A stretch of DNA of 64,000 nucleotides from Monodelphis domestica. Lineage: Eukaryota; Chordata; Mammalia; Didelphimorphia; Didelphidae. The stretch spans positions 347,105,707 to 347,169,706 of the forward strand of contig NC_077227.1 of assembly GCF_027887165.1 (NCBI RefSeq), written 5' to 3'. The notes beneath the pieces were generated by a model that did not search any database, was not told where the DNA came from, and saw only the letters and a program-made list of their open reading frames with translations. This document shows positions 12,946 through 24,400 of the stretch, one piece after another. How positions within the stretch are numbered: position 1 is the first letter of the stretch; each line of letters opens with the position of its first letter. The position numbers were made by a program, and so were the translations under genes.

Positions 12946-13060
12946 AACATTTTAAAGCATCTACTATGCACCATGCACTATGCTAAGAACTGGGGATACA
13001 AAAAGAGACCCCCAAAATCAGTCACGTTTACAATCAAATTGGTCACATTTGCCTTCCTGT
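12946..13060 (-). mobile_element. L2-like 3' tail
   Basis: The sequence 'taaagcatctactatgcaccatgcactatgctaagaactggggataca' region follows the L2 minus-strand 3' end pattern. Confidence 0.6.
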
Positions 13061-13284
13061 TTATCTTTATTACAAGGGAAGGTTTAAATTGTGTGTATGG
13101 ATATGAAATTAGAGATCAAGTAATGATTATAATTCAAAAAGGAGATCAATACAGCTTTTTTAATAACTAAGGAAATGTTTCTTTTCATTTTCCAATAGAG
13201 CTTTGATTTCATAAGTGAAGGGAACTTCCAGTGTGAGAACCCCTTTGAAGACTTCAGTGAAACGTGTCTGCTGTTAGAGAATAG

Positions 13285-13430
13285 TCTCAGACAATGAGAA
13301 TTTATGACAACCTATTTAGCCTTACAGCTAGTGTGTGTTAGATGTAGAACTTGAACTCAGGTCTTTCTGACTTTAAGGTAGGTCTTCTTTTCGCTCTGCA
13401 AGGCTGCTTCTCACTGCTTAATATTCAACA
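13285..13430 (-). mobile_element. MIR-type SINE fragment
   Basis: It contains 'cttacagctagtgtgtgtta' and 'cttgaactcaggtctttctg', the reverse complement of the MIR core and tRNA-related region. Confidence 0.6.
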
Positions 13431-13919
13431 ATAGAAAACTCTATTATTTATTATTCTATATTAGATCTAATTTTTAAAAAATGCTATCTTGGGGGGCAAT
13501 GATGCATGTACTACATTATAGTCATTTATCAAAATGTACTTTTCTCTTATATGTGGTTCTTTTATATTCATTCTGTTCTTCAAGATTGTCTTTATAAAGA
13601 TACATCTGTTTAGCTTTAGTGATTAGCAGAAACATTAGCAGACCTACTGTTTCTGAGCATGAATAATTAATAAATGTTCCTCATTAATTTCTTCTGAAAC
13701 TGACTCTTGTTAGACTACAGTTAGATATATTTCTTGAATTAAAAGCAGATATAAGAAGTATGAGTTATCTGGCTATTTGGAGAATGATATTTTATTTTGA
13801 GGGGAAATTGTCATTTCATGATCATCAGTAAAAAGAAAAACTTCTGATGAGATCCAACTGATATTTCTTGTCACTCTTTTCATTTCATTATACAAAAAAT
13901 AGAAACCACACTTGAATCC

Positions 13920-14060
13920 CAGATCTGAAGTAGTTAATGAAGGACTTCCATTCCTCCATCTGCAAAATAAAAAGGTTGGACAAGATGACCACTAAAGTCC
14001 CTTCTCTAATATTCCATAATCTTTCCCAGAGATCCTATGTCCTTCACACAAAATGCTCCA
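13920..14060 (+). mobile_element. THER1/MIR-type SINE 3' part
   Basis: 'tccatctgcaaaataaaaagg' followed by 'gacaagatgaccactaaagtcccttc' is the 3' end of the marsupial THER1/MIR group. Confidence 0.6.
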
Positions 14061-14219
14061 TTTCTTTAAATCTGTAAAGAACAAACCTACTAACAGAAAT
14101 AGATCAGACTTAATATTCTGACCCTCATCCCCATACTGGATCCTTATCTCTTTGCTTTATTAAACCAGCTTAATTTCATTACCAGACATTTATTTCATTA
14201 TTTCATGCCAGACAGAGGA

Positions 14220-14345
14220 TTTTATTTGATGTGAGATAATCAGGAGGATCTAGGTTCAAATACTACCCTTGATACTTAATAACTGTGACTATGGGCAAGT
14301 CTTTGAACCTCTCTGAGCCTCAGTTTCTTTATCTTTGAAATGGGA
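14220..14345 (+). mobile_element. MIR-type SINE
   Basis: The CORE-SINE block is clear: 'gggcaagtctttgaacctct' then 'ctgagcctcagtttc' and an 'aaatggga' end. Confidence 0.75.
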
Positions 14346-14617
14346 CTTAGCCAGTTCAGGAAGCTATTTTGTTTGGAGAAACAAAGACAAAAATAAAAAG
14401 TTACTTCTCCACAAAAGCTTACATTATACCCAGCGGATACAGCATATAGTAGTGTAATACAAGAGAGTTGTTGTAAGGCTTTTGTTTTTCATTTTTCAGT
14501 TTGGAAGTGGGTAAATTGGGATGTGGGAAGTAGAGAGAATAGATTCTTCTTTATTGGACTTAATAAAATTAAGTTTTAAAACGACATTTCAGTGTATCTC
14601 TATTGATTCCAAGGTAA

Positions 14618-15320
14618 TGTAAACTTGGGATCTAGAAACCCCAAACTTGTAGCTTAGTAAGATCTTATGAACCCCAAATTTTAGGAATAGCTTGTAAGTT
14701 GGAGACCCCAAAGCTTGTACTTGTTCCCTGTTCAGGTAAGAATCCACCCTGAGGGGAATCTTAGGCTAGCAGTTTCAGACTGAATAATGGATCCTGGGGT
14801 AAATGACAATCCTGGTTAGGTGGGACTACTGAGCATGTGCTAAGTACCCTTTTTGTTTTAGGTAGTCTTCACTATTGTATCAGAGACCCTTTCCCTAGAA
14901 GACCCACACCTGGGCAGGGACCACCCTTTTAGTATCCATTATAAGTAGCCCCTTCCCTTACACCCTAGCATCTGGCTAGGATTCTTTTCCCAAGCTTGAT
15001 TGTATTCTGTCAGTATAGTTTGAACACTCCCTTTCCTTGTAACCATTGTAATGTTAATCAATCATCTTTCCCTGCCCCTGAACTTACCCCAAATGCTATA
15101 TAGGTTCCTCAAATTCTCTTGTTCCTTGGAGTTGTCAATCTAGCAGGGTTGGCTCTCCCAGGGGTCAGTGTCCAGAGCATCCAGAATTCAATCATCAGAC
15201 TCTGTGTTGTTGTTAGCACGCAGCTCTATGTGGAGGCCTATTATTGCACTGAACCCCTTTCCCTTGATTAAAGTGTTTTTTTCTGACTATTTATTAGTTC
15301 TGTGTTTTTCCCAGTCAACA
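14618..15320 (+). mobile_element. Solo LTR, family A, with 4-bp TSD
   Basis: This 703-bp unit starts TGTAAACTTGGG and ends CCCAGTCAACA. It is flanked by gtaa at 14614-14617 and 15321-15324. A TATA-like 'gctatatagg' lies near 15096 and an A-rich poly(A)-like 'gattaaagtg' near 15275. A 4-bp duplication is usual for class I (gamma-like) retroviruses. Further pieces of this family lie at 16186-18918, 22413-22883, 33922-34341 and 34451-34871. No internal retroviral sequence remains. Confidence 0.82.
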
Positions 15321-15414
15321 GTAATATAAACTTCTCTGTTTGGCACCTTAGTCACTTCTCAATCTATATCATATCTTTCTAAATCGATTTTGCATTCCTT
15401 TCGCTTCTTTGTTG

Positions 15415-15760
15415 TTTACCCTACTCCTATTGCTAATACAAGACATTAATCTCCCCTCTCCAGGATTTTGCATAGGCTGTTTCCTTGGCTCAGAATGCTC
15501 TCCTTCTTTACCTCTAGCATGGGCATTGTACCCCCAAAACCATAGAAGTGCTTCAAGCAAACTATAAGCAGGAAAATTCCTTTGCTCCCTTCTAGTCTTG
15601 TGACTCCCAACCCAAAACATTTGATAACTCCCATAAGACCCTGAGGATTATCCTCCTTGGATTGTCCTTTAAATGGACAGAGAGACACTCCTCCTTGATA
15701 TCATCAAGTTGTATCTCAGACATTCATCTGTCCTCTAAACTATAAGGGTCATCCACTATG
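15415..15760 (+). mobile_element. L2 fragment
   Basis: 'ccaggattttgcataggctg' and 'cttggctcagaatgctctcc' match the L2 ORF2 3' end/3' UTR (usual form: ggcctttgcacatgctgttcc...ctggaatgctc). Confidence 0.6.
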
Positions 15761-15789
15761 TCTTCAGGCAAACCTCCCCCCTGCACATG

Positions 15790-16041
15790 CCTCAGTGCAT
15801 ACCACTCTAGAGTCACAAAGTCATGCTTTCACTGTTGTATAAAGACCCTAGAATTAATATCATCTGGGAGTTTTCCATCTATGCTGTTCCCCCAGGAGGC
15901 AGTCTTCCTGGCCAGATTTAACATTATCTTGTAAATTAATAAATGTCTCTTTTTATTTTTAAGCTAAATTTCAGATTCTTGCATCCTTGCAAAAGGTACC
16001 CTTCCTGAATACCAGGGGTTCACCTCAAGTCCCCCACAACA
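15790..16041 (+). mobile_element. LTR family B, 3' part
   Basis: It has a 'tgtataaaga' promoter-like box, 'aataaatgtctc', the phrase 'cagattcttgcatccttgca' and an end in CCCCCACAACA. The same 3' end occurs inverted at 32115-32410. The 5' edge is not fixed. Fossil fragment. Confidence 0.65.
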
Positions 16042-16185
16042 CCTCAACCTTTTCAATTTTTTTTTTAAACCCTTACCAATTTACCTAGTCAGGGAGCTCT
16101 CACACCATGAACATTTAAAAACTGTTACAACTCCAAAGTGATCCTGTGGTGAGATATCTGCTGTGACAGAAAGAGTACTAAAGTA

Positions 16186-16322
16186 GGAGAACTCTGGTTG
16201 CTCTGCTCACTGACCCTTGGGAAAGCCAACTGCACTAGATTGGACAATTCTAAGGAGCCATTAAAGTAGGGGAGCTTAAATACCTTTCTGGGGGAATGTG
16301 GGGACTGAGGATGAGAGGGATA
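16186..16322 (-). mobile_element. LTR family A, minus, left piece of a split copy
   Basis: It matches the 3' half of the family A LTR in reverse and stops at the 16-bp target duplicate gaggatgagagggata (16307-16322). The LTR resumes at 18490 after the HAL1-like insertion. Confidence 0.85.
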
Positions 16323-18489
16323 TATTATGGAGAGGGACTTCCAGGTAAACATGGCGGCAATCTAGAAGCAAGACTCTTCCTCCCCTCAGCACCCACTGAT
16401 GTAGACTACCTCAAAAGACCAAAATTCATAAGAATTCATAAAATTCATAAGAACAAAGGGACTCCACAGTAGGGCACAGTATTAAAGGTACGTGGGATTT
16501 GGGCATTTCCACACAATAAGGGGGTGAAAAAGCTCCCACCCAAATGTGAGCTGATCTACCCTCCCCCACCCCACCTATGAAGCCAGAGTCAGAGCCAGCA
16601 AGTGCCAGAATCAGCGAGTGAGCGAGGGGTACCTCTAGAGTGAGTAAGGGGCACCTCTAGGTCCTTGGGAGCTGACTAAGACCACCAAAGATTTACCCCT
16701 GAGAGCAGCTACACCTGAAGCCCCAGCAGGCTGAAGAAGACAGACTGTGGGCTCTCTCGGGGAAAATAGCACAGAGAAGGGCAGCAACCAGCAGAAGCTG
16801 TGAAGATTTGAGAGCTTGCCTCGGGCAAAATCCTTGCTCCTTAACTACATACACAGAGAGCCTGCCCATCTCACTCAGATTTCTGACTAAAAAGGGAAGG
16901 AAAAGCCTCCACAGTGATGGCAAATTGTGTCCAGGAGCTACAACCTCCCTCCACCAAAAACAAAAAAACAAAAAGAAGGCATTGACCCTGGAAAGTTTTT
17001 GTGGAGGAAAAACCCAGACTACAGAGGAAATAGAGGAGGAAATTCAAATAAAGCCAAAACCTTCCCCCCAAAAAATGCAAATTTTCCACAAGCTCTTGAA
17101 GAATTTAAATTTGAGCTTATTAAAAAGATGGAAGCCTTCTGGCAAGAAAAGTGGGAAATAGCTCAAAGATAAAATAATAATTTAAAGGACAAGAACTCCC
17201 AATTGGAGAAATAGCTGGAAGACATGAAAATCAGGATAGACCAAACTGAAAAGGAAAACCATTTTTTAAAGATCAGGATTAGGCAACCAGAAGATAATGA
17301 TCTTGCAAAACAGCAAGAATTAATAAAGCAAAGTCAAAAGACTGGCAAACTAGAAGAAAACATAAACTATCTCACTGAGAAGATGACAGATCAGGAAAAC
17401 AGAGCACAAAGAGACAATTTGAGAATCACTGGTCTACCTTAAAAGCCAGAAATAAACAGAAATCTTGACATCATACTACAAGAAATCATCCAAGAAAACT
17501 GCCTTGATGTTCTTGAATAAGGGGAAACAATAGACATTGAAAGAGTTCATAGAACATCCTCTACACTAAATCCTCAAAAGACAACTTCCAGGAATATAAT
17601 TGCCAAATTCCAGAGCTTTCAAGCTAAGGATAAAACTCTACAAGAAGCTAAAAAGAGACAATTCAGATACCAAGGAGCACCAATCAGGATCACACAAGAC
17701 CTGGCAGCTTCCACACTAAAGGACTGCAAGGCCTGGAACATGATATTCAGAAAGGCAAGAGAATTGGGTCTTTAACCAAGGATCACCTATCCATCAAAAC
17801 TGACTATATGCTTCCAGGGGAAAGTATGGGCATTCGACAAAATAGATTTCCAAGTATTTGTAAAGAAAAGAATAGAACTAAGTGAAAAGGTTGATATCCA
17901 AACACAAAGATCAAGAGAAACATTAAAAGGAGTACAAATCAAATAGGGCCAGGATCTTAAGTTGGTAGATGTCCAAGTAGGTCCAGATATCTTCTCACTG
18001 ATGCTGCCAGTAGCCAGATCTAGAAAACCTCCTTCCTCTGTTGATCACAGGACAAAAACAAAACAAAACAAAAAAAACAAAACCTCTTCAAGTCTTAAGT
18101 CCTTCCAGGAGAGCAGACTCTGAGAAGAAGCAACCAGTGGGCAGAGAATTTTGCCAGATCTCAAGGCTCAAGCTCCCATGTGACCCTTGGTCACATGCTA
18201 CTGTCAATCATTCTCTAAAGTTTGCATTTCTCAGTTTTTGCAACAGTTTTTGCAAATTGCAAACCTTTTCATACTTTATCACATTCCTGCCTTTTGCACG
18301 AACCAAAAATCGTGTTGGAAACACTATTTTTTAATTTGTGCACAATCTAAAATACTTACCAGTTACCTAAACTAAGAAATCTACCCAAAATAACAAACAA
18401 CCTACACTCAACTATCTTACTCTAACTAACACTAACCTATTCTAAGGAATTTTAACAAGGAAAGGGAAAACAAAGTAAATAATGAACAA
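16323..18489 (+). mobile_element. HAL1-like (ORF1-only L1 relative) inserted in an LTR
   Basis: The element is flanked by identical 16-bp copies of gaggatgagagggata (16307-16322 and 18490-18505). It opens with 'gacttccaggtaaacatggc', as marsupial L1 5' ends do, and carries one ORF1-like region. There is no ORF2 before the A-rich stretch at about 18055-18082. A further 400 bases follow before the right TSD. At 2.17 kb with only ORF1 it fits the HAL1 (half-L1) type. An L1 with an internal deletion is the alternative. Confidence 0.82.
16927..17946 (+). pseudogene. L1/HAL1 ORF1 (RNA-binding chaperone), interrupted
   Basis: L1 ORF1 protein is an RNA-binding trimer that coats element RNA. One frame runs through most of the region. 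The N-terminal part is Lys/Pro-rich; 17224-17440 gives a heptad-rich coiled coil (EKENHFLKIRIRQPEDNDL...) ending in RDNLRITGLP, the start of the ORF1 RRM domain. Downstream translation gives ERVHRT, RNIIAKFQSF, APIRITQDLAASTLK and PRITYPSKL, the RRM/C-terminal domain signatures, closing with VQIK and a stop near 17944. In-frame stops at about 17170, 17212 and 17440 break it. No ORF2 follows. Confidence 0.8.
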
Positions 18490-18918
18490 GAGGATGAGAG
18501 GGATAGTTGATTGACTTTACAATGGTAACAAGGGAAAAAAACCAGAGGAGTTCCAGACTGGAATAAGAGTGAGGGGGCTGATGCTTTACAATAGACACAA
18601 AAGGGAAAGATCCAGCCAAGGGCTGGGTCACCTTGGTCTTTGTCTTAGACTTTGTCAAAGTCTTAGACTTTGGTCTAAGGGGAGAAACCATTGGGACAAA
18701 AGAGATATTTAACACCTGATGGGATTAGCCCTCCCCACCTAAACTCCTTTAAGGTCTCTAGTTAGTCTGAGACTCCAGAAGTCGAACTTTCCCTCAGGGA
18801 GGAACTCTCATGTGATAAAGTCTAACTTGAGGCTTTCACCTTCTAGTTAACTAAAGGGGGGGGGTCCTCGAATCTTACTAGGTTACAAGTTTGGGGGCTT
18901 CTAGATTCCACATTGACA
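18490..18918 (-). mobile_element. LTR family A, minus, right piece of a split copy
   Basis: It continues the LTR interrupted at 16322; the 16-bp repeat at 18490-18505 is the duplicated target. It ends at ...TCCACATTGACA, the reverse complement of the family A start (TGTCAATGTGGA). The LTR is therefore older than the HAL1-like element inside it. Confidence 0.85.
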
Positions 18919-18944
18919 CAACAAACACCACACGTATCTGACAG

Positions 18945-19145
18945 GATTATGAATGAAATGCTGGCTCTGGAGTTAAAGGGTCTATATTCAAATTCCACCT
19001 CTAATGTTCAATACCTATGTAACCTTGAGGAAATTAATTAACTTTCTTATGCCTGTTTCCTCCATTTCAAAATTAGGGAGTTTGACTAGATGGATGCTAA
19101 GGTAAGGTCCTCTCCAGCTCCATAGTTATGATTCCTATGATCCTT
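18945..19145 (+). mobile_element. THER1/MIR-type SINE
   Basis: The order is the tRNA-related head, 'aatacctatgtaaccttgag', 'cctgtttcctccatttcaaa' and a THER1-type tail 'ggtcctctccagctccatag'. Confidence 0.7.
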
Positions 19146-19254
19146 AGAGTACTTTAGAACCATAGATTTGTAACATTCAAAATTATATTGATATGTAATC
19201 TGGGAAAATAAAACATAAGCATCAAAAAAATAAAGAATCATAGATTTAGAGTGG

Positions 19255-19400
19255 TAGAATTCACTGAATGATTCATAGGAGAGGAAACTGAGGTTAAGAA
19301 GATGTTAATCACTTAGTGGCTGTTGTACAAGTATTAAATTCCAAAGCTAGAATCTGAACCTAGGGTCTTGAATACTCGATTATTATGGTGCATCTCCATA
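19255..19400 (-). mobile_element. MIR-type SINE fragment
   Basis: It contains 'ataggagaggaaactgaggt', 'aatctgaacctagggtcttg' and similar reverse-complement MIR phrases. Confidence 0.6.
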
Positions 19401-19519
19401 ATGCACCATGATAATTGTAAAAAAAAATGTGACTGATTAGTAATGAAATGAGACTAATATTAGCCTCATCTATGCTGCAAAGTTATGTAGCTTACATGTG
19501 AAAGAATGAATGAAAATGT

Positions 19520-19640
19520 TTTTATTAAAATGTGGGCTGTGTCAGATGTCCTGCTAGGTATTGGAGCCGGGGATAGAAAAGCATAAATGAGACCATCCCT
19601 GCATGCATCATTTACATGGGGAAGACAACACATGGAGGGG
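19520..19640 (-). mobile_element. L2-like tail fragment
   Basis: 'gtcagatgtcctgctaggtattgga' and 'gagaccatccctgcatgcatc' loosely match the L2 minus-strand tail. Confidence 0.45.
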
Positions 19641-21060
19641 AGAGGTGATCAGGAAAGAGAGTCTGGGTCGGAGGAGTCATTGGGATTGTGAATGGAGTTC
19701 TAGGGCAGCCAATTCTCATGCCCTTTCCAGTAGCAGAGGCATTATTGATTTGATTATTATTCCCAGAGTAAAGAGGTAGAATGAAAGGGGGCTGGGCTGG
19801 GGGGGGGGGGTCAGTCTGCTTGGGGTATTAGAGCAGATGCCAAGATGGTTTCCTGGTATATAGCTAGATGGGATTTGAAAGCAATTTGTAAACTCCAAAG
19901 TACTGTATCAAATGTAGAGAGTTGTATTATATAGTATTTGGTGCTGTTATCACTTAGAAATAAAGGCAAATTGGTTTGGGGGTGGAGATGGGGGTGGGGT
20001 GGGACAAGGAAGTTGCAAAGATTATTTTCATGTCTGTCTAAGACCAGTTCTACCCTGCAGGGTTGTAGTTGAAAGTTTGCATAAAAATAGTGATGGAATT
20101 GGGTGTAATAGGAAAAATGCACGTAAGCCTGCTCACAATTCACCCTTGATATTGGTTTCTTTAATAAATGGTGCTATAAAGTTGTATTGAAGTGAATATA
20201 CGTTATTAGTATCGCTTAGTAGGTTTATGATCCACTCCTCATCAAAGTGACATAAAAAGCAGAGTTAGTACCAATTAATATCCAATTGCTCATCAAACTT
20301 TAATTTGTATTTGCTTCTCCCTGATTGATACATCTTTTATAACTGAAAGGCTCCATCTCTTTAGAGCATATGCTATAATTCAAGGCTACTTGCTTTAATC
20401 ACTCTGCAAACCAGCATGAAATAGAGTCATAATTCACCAGGGTTCTGTCAGAAAGGTTCTAAGTTACAACAGTCTTCTCAAAGGAAAGCAATCTATTGAG
20501 AATGCTTGAGATTGTTAAAAGATGGATATGATCCCTAAGCAGAAAGGAATCTTGTCCTACTGCTTAAAGAAGAAAATGCTGTCTTTCCCCATCCCCTCCC
20601 ACCCACCCCCCCCCAAGCATGGAATTTTTAATTTACTTTCTGGTTTGAACTTTGATAGTTTATTTTTGAATGAAGGAAAGGTGAGTGTTCCATTACAGAC
20701 ATTAAAGAATGGTCATGTCTAAAATGTTTTAATTGAGGATTTTGCTATCATGCTACTATTTTCAATAACTATTTGTCTAATGTAAATAATAATCTATAGG
20801 AAGCAGATGATAATGAATCCTGATTTCTTTCCTGTTATTGGTCCAGTTTATGGGGCCAACTGCCAAGAGGAAGTTGCATTTGGACTGATGGCATTCTTTT
20901 TTGCTAATTAAAAATATTCTTTCTAAATTTCTTTGTTATTCTGACCTCAATAAAAGACCAACACACATGAGTCCTGCTATATTCAAAGAAAAATTGAAAA
21001 AGTTTTGTGTATGAAATCATGAATCACAGGCTAGACAGCTTAAAAAAATACCAAATACAA
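19641..21060. other. Unique sequence, no gene or repeat recognised
   Basis: Apart from a short G run near 19800 and a C run near 20608, nothing looks repetitive. The part at 20200-20960 is AT-rich, without obvious decay from a known repeat, and could be host unique sequence worth a conservation check. Confidence 0.5.
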
Positions 21061-21065
21061 AAGAC

Positions 21066-21215
21066 AATTAGCTCAGTGGATTGAGAGCCAGGTCTGGAGA
21101 TGGGAGGATATGTGACTTTAGTCAAGTCACTTAACTCCAATTGCCTAGCTGTTTTAGAACACAGTACTTGAATATGCAGTATTATTCTTAATAGATGGTA
21201 AAAATTAAAAAATAA
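21066..21215 (+). mobile_element. SINE1_MD-like SINE, degraded
   Basis: 'gctcagtggattgagagcca' and 'gtcaagtcacttaactccaa' mark the tRNA head and body. The 3' part is eroded. Confidence 0.75.
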
Positions 21216-21906
21216 TAATAAACAAAATTCAGTTAATAAATTCCAAAATCTTTCCTAATTGTCTATTTCTCACTAACCTTTCTCCTGTGCATTTATATAT
21301 TAAAAAAGAGCTTAATTGACACAACTTTCTGCCCCTCATTTGCCTCTTCTTTTTTCTTCTTTTTCTTGTAATTGCTGTAAAGAACCTCCTGTTTTCTTGA
21401 TATCTTCATGTACTGCCTGGTATCACTAAACACCCCCACACTTTCTGTTGTAATCAATTTTAGTAATCAGGCAAAACAGTTTTGTAACTCTGGACTATCA
21501 GCTCCCTGCAAAAGACAGTAGTATCCTGCTTTATCTTCAGATCTCTGGAGTTGTGGTTTTTTACTGTGTTGATTAAAGGTATCTTTCAAGTCTAGTCAAT
21601 ATGATGTTTATTTTTTCCAAAGCTGTGATCATTATATAAATTGCTATTATGATGCTGTCTATCATTTCACACCAAGTCTTCCTTTGTCTGTGAATTTGCC
21701 CCTTTTATAATTTCTGATAGAGTAAAAGAATTCCATTATATTTATGTACCATAGTTCATTTAGCCATTCTTCAATTGATGGCTAACCTCACAGTTTTCAG
21801 TTCTTTTTTACAACAAAAGGGTGTTGTTGTGGATATCTGGTATACCGTGTGTTTGTTTCTTCTTCTTTGGATTTCATTTGTAGTAGTGTAGCTGATCAAA
21901 ATGTAT

Positions 21907-22253
21907 TGTAAAGATTAAAATTTAGGGGATACTGAGGCAGATAGAAATTAGTTTCTCTCTGCAAGGAGTATTATTTTATGAGGTTTATTAAAGATCAAGG
22001 GTTAAAGAAAATACAAGCAAGAGAAGCACATGCTAGGTGGGTCATGAGGCCTGCCCGAATTTCACTCACATCATGAGACACATCTGTTTGCCAGCGGAGC
22101 CAGGAAGAGAAGGGCCCGCTGTGGGCGGAGACCCTCTAAATAGTGATTTTGCTCTCCGCCCAGTTGAGAACCCAGTGAGATTACAAAGCACTCTGGGGAA
22201 GTGGAGCAAGGATTTCTGGGGATTGAAGTCCTGGATTCAAGTCTATTTTTACA
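21907..22253 (-). mobile_element. Solo LTR, family C, with 4-bp TSD
   Basis: A 347-bp unit with ends TGTAAAGATT and ...TATTTTTACA, flanked by gtat on both sides (21903-21906 and 22254-22257). On the minus strand it has 'ctttaataaacctc' near its 3' end and a GC-rich U3-like part. It splits the old L1. Its end resembles that of the LTR in the 10.1-kb remnant, so the two may be related. Confidence 0.85.
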
Positions 22254-22412
22254 GTATGTGATATATTGGCTTTTTGGTTATAGTTCCAAATCACTTTCCA
22301 GAATGCCTATACTAATTCATAGTTTTACCAATAGTGATTAATGTACCTTCCCTCCTACATCATCTCTAACAATTCTTATTTTTCTTTTGTGTCATCCTTT
22401 CTAAATAGACGG

Positions 22413-22883
22413 TGTCAACATGGAATCTAGAAACCTTAAACTTGTAGCCTAGTAAGATATGATGAACCCCAAGTTTTAGGACTAGTTTGTAAGTTGAAGA
22501 CCCCAAACTTGTACTTGTTCCCTGTTCTTGTGGGACTCCACCCTGTGGGGAATCTCAGGCTAACAGTTCCTAGTTAGATGGGACTAAGCATAAGCTAAGT
22601 GACTCTTTAGCACAGTTGGCAGCACCTCAGTTGTTTTGTAAACTGAAGGCCCCTGAAAGGGAGATGTGGTACAATGGGGAAGCTTCTAAGACAAAAAGAG
22701 TCACTTAGCTTATGATTAGTCCCACCTAACTAGTAACTGTTAGCCTGAGATTCCCCACAGGGTGGAGTCCCACAAGAACAGGGAACAAGTACAAGCTTTG
22801 GGGTCTCCAACTTATAAGCTAGTCCTAAAACTTGGGGTTCATCAGATCTTACAAGTTTGGGGTTTCTAGATTTCCTGTTGACA
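22413..22883. repeat. Fold-back: two inverted 5' pieces of LTR family A
   Basis: The left arm (22413-22610) reads TGTCAACATGGAATCTAG onward. The right arm (22679-22883) is its reverse complement and ends in GATTTCCTGTTGACA. The arms are about 190-200 bp and look roughly 90% or more alike; the loop is about 68 bp. Both arms match the first 200 or so bases of the LTR at 14618. It lies within an old L1, and I found no clear TSD. Confidence 0.85.
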
Positions 22884-23477
22884 ATGAGTAGGAGATGAAA
22901 CTTCTGAGTTGTTTTAATTTACATTCCCTTATTATTAGTTTTCATATGACTGTTTGGGTGATTTGTTTTTCTTCTTTTAAGAAATGCCTGTTTGTATCCT
23001 TTGACCATTTATCTTTTGGGAAATGTTTTTTGTGTTTATATATTTGAACTAGTTCTTTGTTGAGTATAATCTTGAGTATTAGACTTTTCCCAGAAACGTG
23101 CTTTTTTATTTTGGTTGCATTGATTTTATTTATGCTAAAGCTTTTGATCGTAATTATTCAAAATCATCCATTTAATTTCCGGTGATCATCTTCTCTCTTT
23201 CTTGCTTCCATGGTTGTAAAACTGCAAAGCTGGGATTTGAATCTAGGTGCTCTCAATTTAGCTTGTTTTTCCCAGGTATTTCCAAGTATCCACTACAAAG
23301 ACAATTTTTTTCCCCATCACATAAACCTGCAACTATTATTGCCCTACAGTAACAAAAGAATGAAGAGCAGTCCATTTGGGGCCTTAAAAGATCTTTGGAT
23401 CTTTAAGGCAGAATTGGTAGCTTCTAGTGAAAAGCAAGCTGGAGAGTTTCCTGAAAGCTATATAATATGTACAAAGA

Positions 23478-23865
23478 CACATTGAAGGAACTGGGGACAT
23501 TTAGTATAGTGAAAAGAAGACTTGGGAAGTAAGTAGCTGTCTTCAAGTACTATGAGTATCGCCACATAGAACAAGGATGCTACTTGGTTCTAAGGAACAG
23601 AATTAGAAGCAATATGTGGAAGTTCCAAAGAGGCTGATCATGGCTCATTCATTTCATTTATTCATTCTTCATTCAGTCACTCATTAACTTATCCATTCAT
23701 CTATCTATGCATTCATTCATTCAAATGTAGCCATCCAAAAGTGGAATGAGCTGCTTTGGAGACAATGGATTGCCCTGGCATTGAGATATATCTCAAGAGG
23801 ACACTGGATAACTATTTGTCTGGGATAATGCAAAAGGGATTCTTGGTTAGGAAATGGTTTCCCAG
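23478..23865 (+). mobile_element. CR1/L3-type LINE 3' end
   Basis: 'gaaggaactggggacattta', 'gtagctgtcttcaagtacta', 'agaagcaatatgtggaagtt' and 'ccaaaagtggaatgagctgc' follow the CR1/L3 3' end in order. An ATTC-rich simple repeat (about 23645-23730) interrupts it. Confidence 0.75.
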
Positions 23866-24100
23866 CTTAGTGTGAGGCAATGGGGAAAACTTGAATCTGG
23901 AGCTAGAAAACCCAAGTTCAAACCCTTCCTCTGCTATTTATTAGCTGTGTGACCCTGAGCAAGATACAAACTCTCTGGGTCTTAGTTTCCTCATTTGTTG
24001 AACAAGGAGAGAGATCAAGTCTATTCCAGATCTAAATCTAAGAACCTACAATAAGGAATACCTTTGAAGTCTCCTCTAGTTCTAAGATTCTGTTTGATTC
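23866..24100 (+). mobile_element. THER1/MIR-type SINE
   Basis: 'ttattagctgtgtgaccctg' and 'ggtcttagtttcctcatttg' are the MIR/THER core. The tail near 24075 reads 'ctcctctagttctaagattc'. Confidence 0.75.
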
Positions 24101-24149
24101 TTTTATTTTAAAACCTACAGCCTGTCTAGAGAAAAAGCAGGCTTTTTAT

Positions 24150-24400
24150 TACAATTTAATACAAATAATAGTTAATATTTACATGGCACTTTAAGATTTG
24201 CAAAGCATTTTATAAATATCTTATTCATTCCATCAAACTTGGGAAGTGCTATTATTATGCTCATTTTATAGATGAGGAAACTGAGGCATACAGAAGTTAA
24301 GTGACTTGTCCAGGTTCCCACAGCTAATAAATATTTTACTAATAAGTCTCCCTGATGCTAGATCCAGAGCTTTATTCCCTATACCACCTAGTTGGCATGT
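24150..24400 (-). mobile_element. MIR, minus strand
   Basis: A near full-length reverse-complement MIR: 'gcaaagcattttataaatat', 'gctcattttatagatgagga', 'aactgaggcatacagaagtt' and 'gtgacttgtccaggttccca'. Confidence 0.8.

Larger units (their letters stand above)
21560..23190 (-). mobile_element. Old LINE-1, minus strand, split by two insertions
   Basis: The reverse-complement L1 ORF2 3' region is recognisable through 'cattcttcaattgatggcta', 'ggttatagttccaaatcact', 'gttgttttaatttacattcc', 'tcctttgaccatttatctttt' and 'gaactagttctttgttgagt'. A solo LTR (21907-22253) and a fold-back (22413-22883) sit inside it, and the L1 reads on across both. Confidence 0.88.
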
